Source of the DNA: Lentisphaerota bacterium
GTDB taxonomy: Bacteria > Verrucomicrobiota > Kiritimatiellia > RFP12 > UBA1067
Direction of reading: 5' to 3'
Assembly (NCBI GenBank): GCA_015061765.1
Contig: SUVZ01000249.1
Location: 1-6,027 of the forward strand
DNA: 6,027 nt
Made by a program: the position numbers and the translations under genes. Shown in pieces: positions 5,678-6,027 of this stretch (position 1 is its first letter; each line of letters opens with the position of its first letter). The notes under the pieces are model-generated. The model did not search any database, was not told the DNA's origin, and saw only the letters and a program-made list of their open reading frames with translations.

Positions 5678-6027
5678 CTATCGCCGTACTCGACAATCCT
5701 CCCACGGTTCGATTTCGCGAAAGTCCGGATGCGATCTGTCTTTCTCGGAAAGCATCGGCACGACTCCCATCTCCGGCCATGTGATGCCAAGTTCAGGATC
5801 GTCGAACCGAAGGCCCCTTTCCGCTGCCGGACAATACAGATTGTCGCATTTGTAGCTGAAAAGCGTATTGTCCTCAAGGACTATGAATCCATGCGCAAAG
5901 CCACGGGGAATATAAAACTGCTTTTTGTTCTCGCCGGTCAATGTCACGGCGACATGCCTGCCAAATGTCGGCGATCCCTTCCTGATGTCTACGGCAACAT
6001 CCCACACAGCTCCATGGATAACCCTCA
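5678..6027 (-). CDS. rmlC: dTDP-4-dehydrorhamnose 3,5-epimerase, N-terminus beyond right edge
   Basis: The frame is open from the right edge to the TAG at 5678-5680 and gives the last 115 residues of a family usually near 180, so about 65 are missing. RmlC epimerizes dTDP-4-keto-6-deoxyglucose at C3 and C5 in dTDP-L-rhamnose synthesis, in the cytoplasm. Visible family motifs in order are RVIHGAVWDVAVDIRKGSPT, the cupin strand IPRGFAHGFIVLED, YKCDNLYCPAAERG (with the expected catalytic tyrosine), FDDPELGITWP and LSEKD (with the aspartate that pairs with the catalytic histidine). The catalytic histidine itself, in the RGLHYQ-type motif, lies outside the window. No internal start is needed: residues upstream of the first GTG (RVIHGA) still match the family. 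The gene converges on the two-component operon and is probably part of a separate rhamnose or surface-polysaccharide operon coming from the right. Confidence 0.93.
   Translation of the reverse strand, partial: RVIHGAVWDVAVDIRKGSPTFGRHVAVTLTGENKKQFYIPRGFAHGFIVLEDNTLFSYKCDNLYCPAAERGLRFDDPELGITWPEMGVVPMLSEKDRSHPDFREIEPWEDCRVRR

Noticed and set aside
5551..5877. A 108-codon minus-strand frame in the convergent region
   Set aside because: It overlaps rmlC out of frame and then the inverted-repeat cluster; its TTGGTPVVLA end is better explained as translation of a repeat.

Overview
The window looks like part of a bacterial chromosome from the Verrucomicrobiota or a neighbouring PVC lineage (Kiritimatiellia/Lentisphaerae type). 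This is inferred, with moderate confidence, from three things: tandem secreted SUMF1-domain paralogues that share a beta-rich N-terminal domain, a histidine kinase with a multi-repeat OB-fold-like sensor, and a repeat-like intergenic stretch. No rRNA, tRNA, CRISPR array or insertion sequence is visible.

Left part (1-2590, minus strand): a compact three-gene operon reads leftwards. It starts with a 109-residue secreted protein of unknown function. Two SUMF1 (formylglycine-generating-enzyme fold) paralogues with signal peptides follow, the second cut by the left edge. The genes are 12 and 14 bases apart, and each downstream Shine-Dalgarno sequence overlaps or abuts the preceding stop codon. The complete paralogue lacks the catalytic cysteine pair of true formylglycine-generating enzymes.

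Middle (2591-2733): a divergent promoter region of about 140 bases. Each strand has an extended -10 box of the form TGATAWAATGGC, and an imperfect palindrome (TACCC-tgtc-GGGTA core) lies between them. The plus-strand -10 is so close to the coding sequence that the kinase mRNA is probably leaderless, starting at the ATG at 2734.

Right part (2734-5456, plus strand): a two-component pair. A membrane histidine kinase (HisKA_3 and HATPase_c core, about 415-residue extracytoplasmic sensor) overlaps a NarL/LuxR-type response regulator by ATGA. The divergent layout suggests, without proof, that this pair regulates itself and the secreted SUMF1 operon.

Far right (5457-6027): a 221-base convergent intergenic region with several short inverted repeats is followed by the C-terminal 115 residues of RmlC (dTDP-4-dehydrorhamnose 3,5-epimerase) on the minus strand, whose N-terminus lies beyond the right edge. 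It probably belongs to a separate dTDP-rhamnose or surface-polysaccharide locus.
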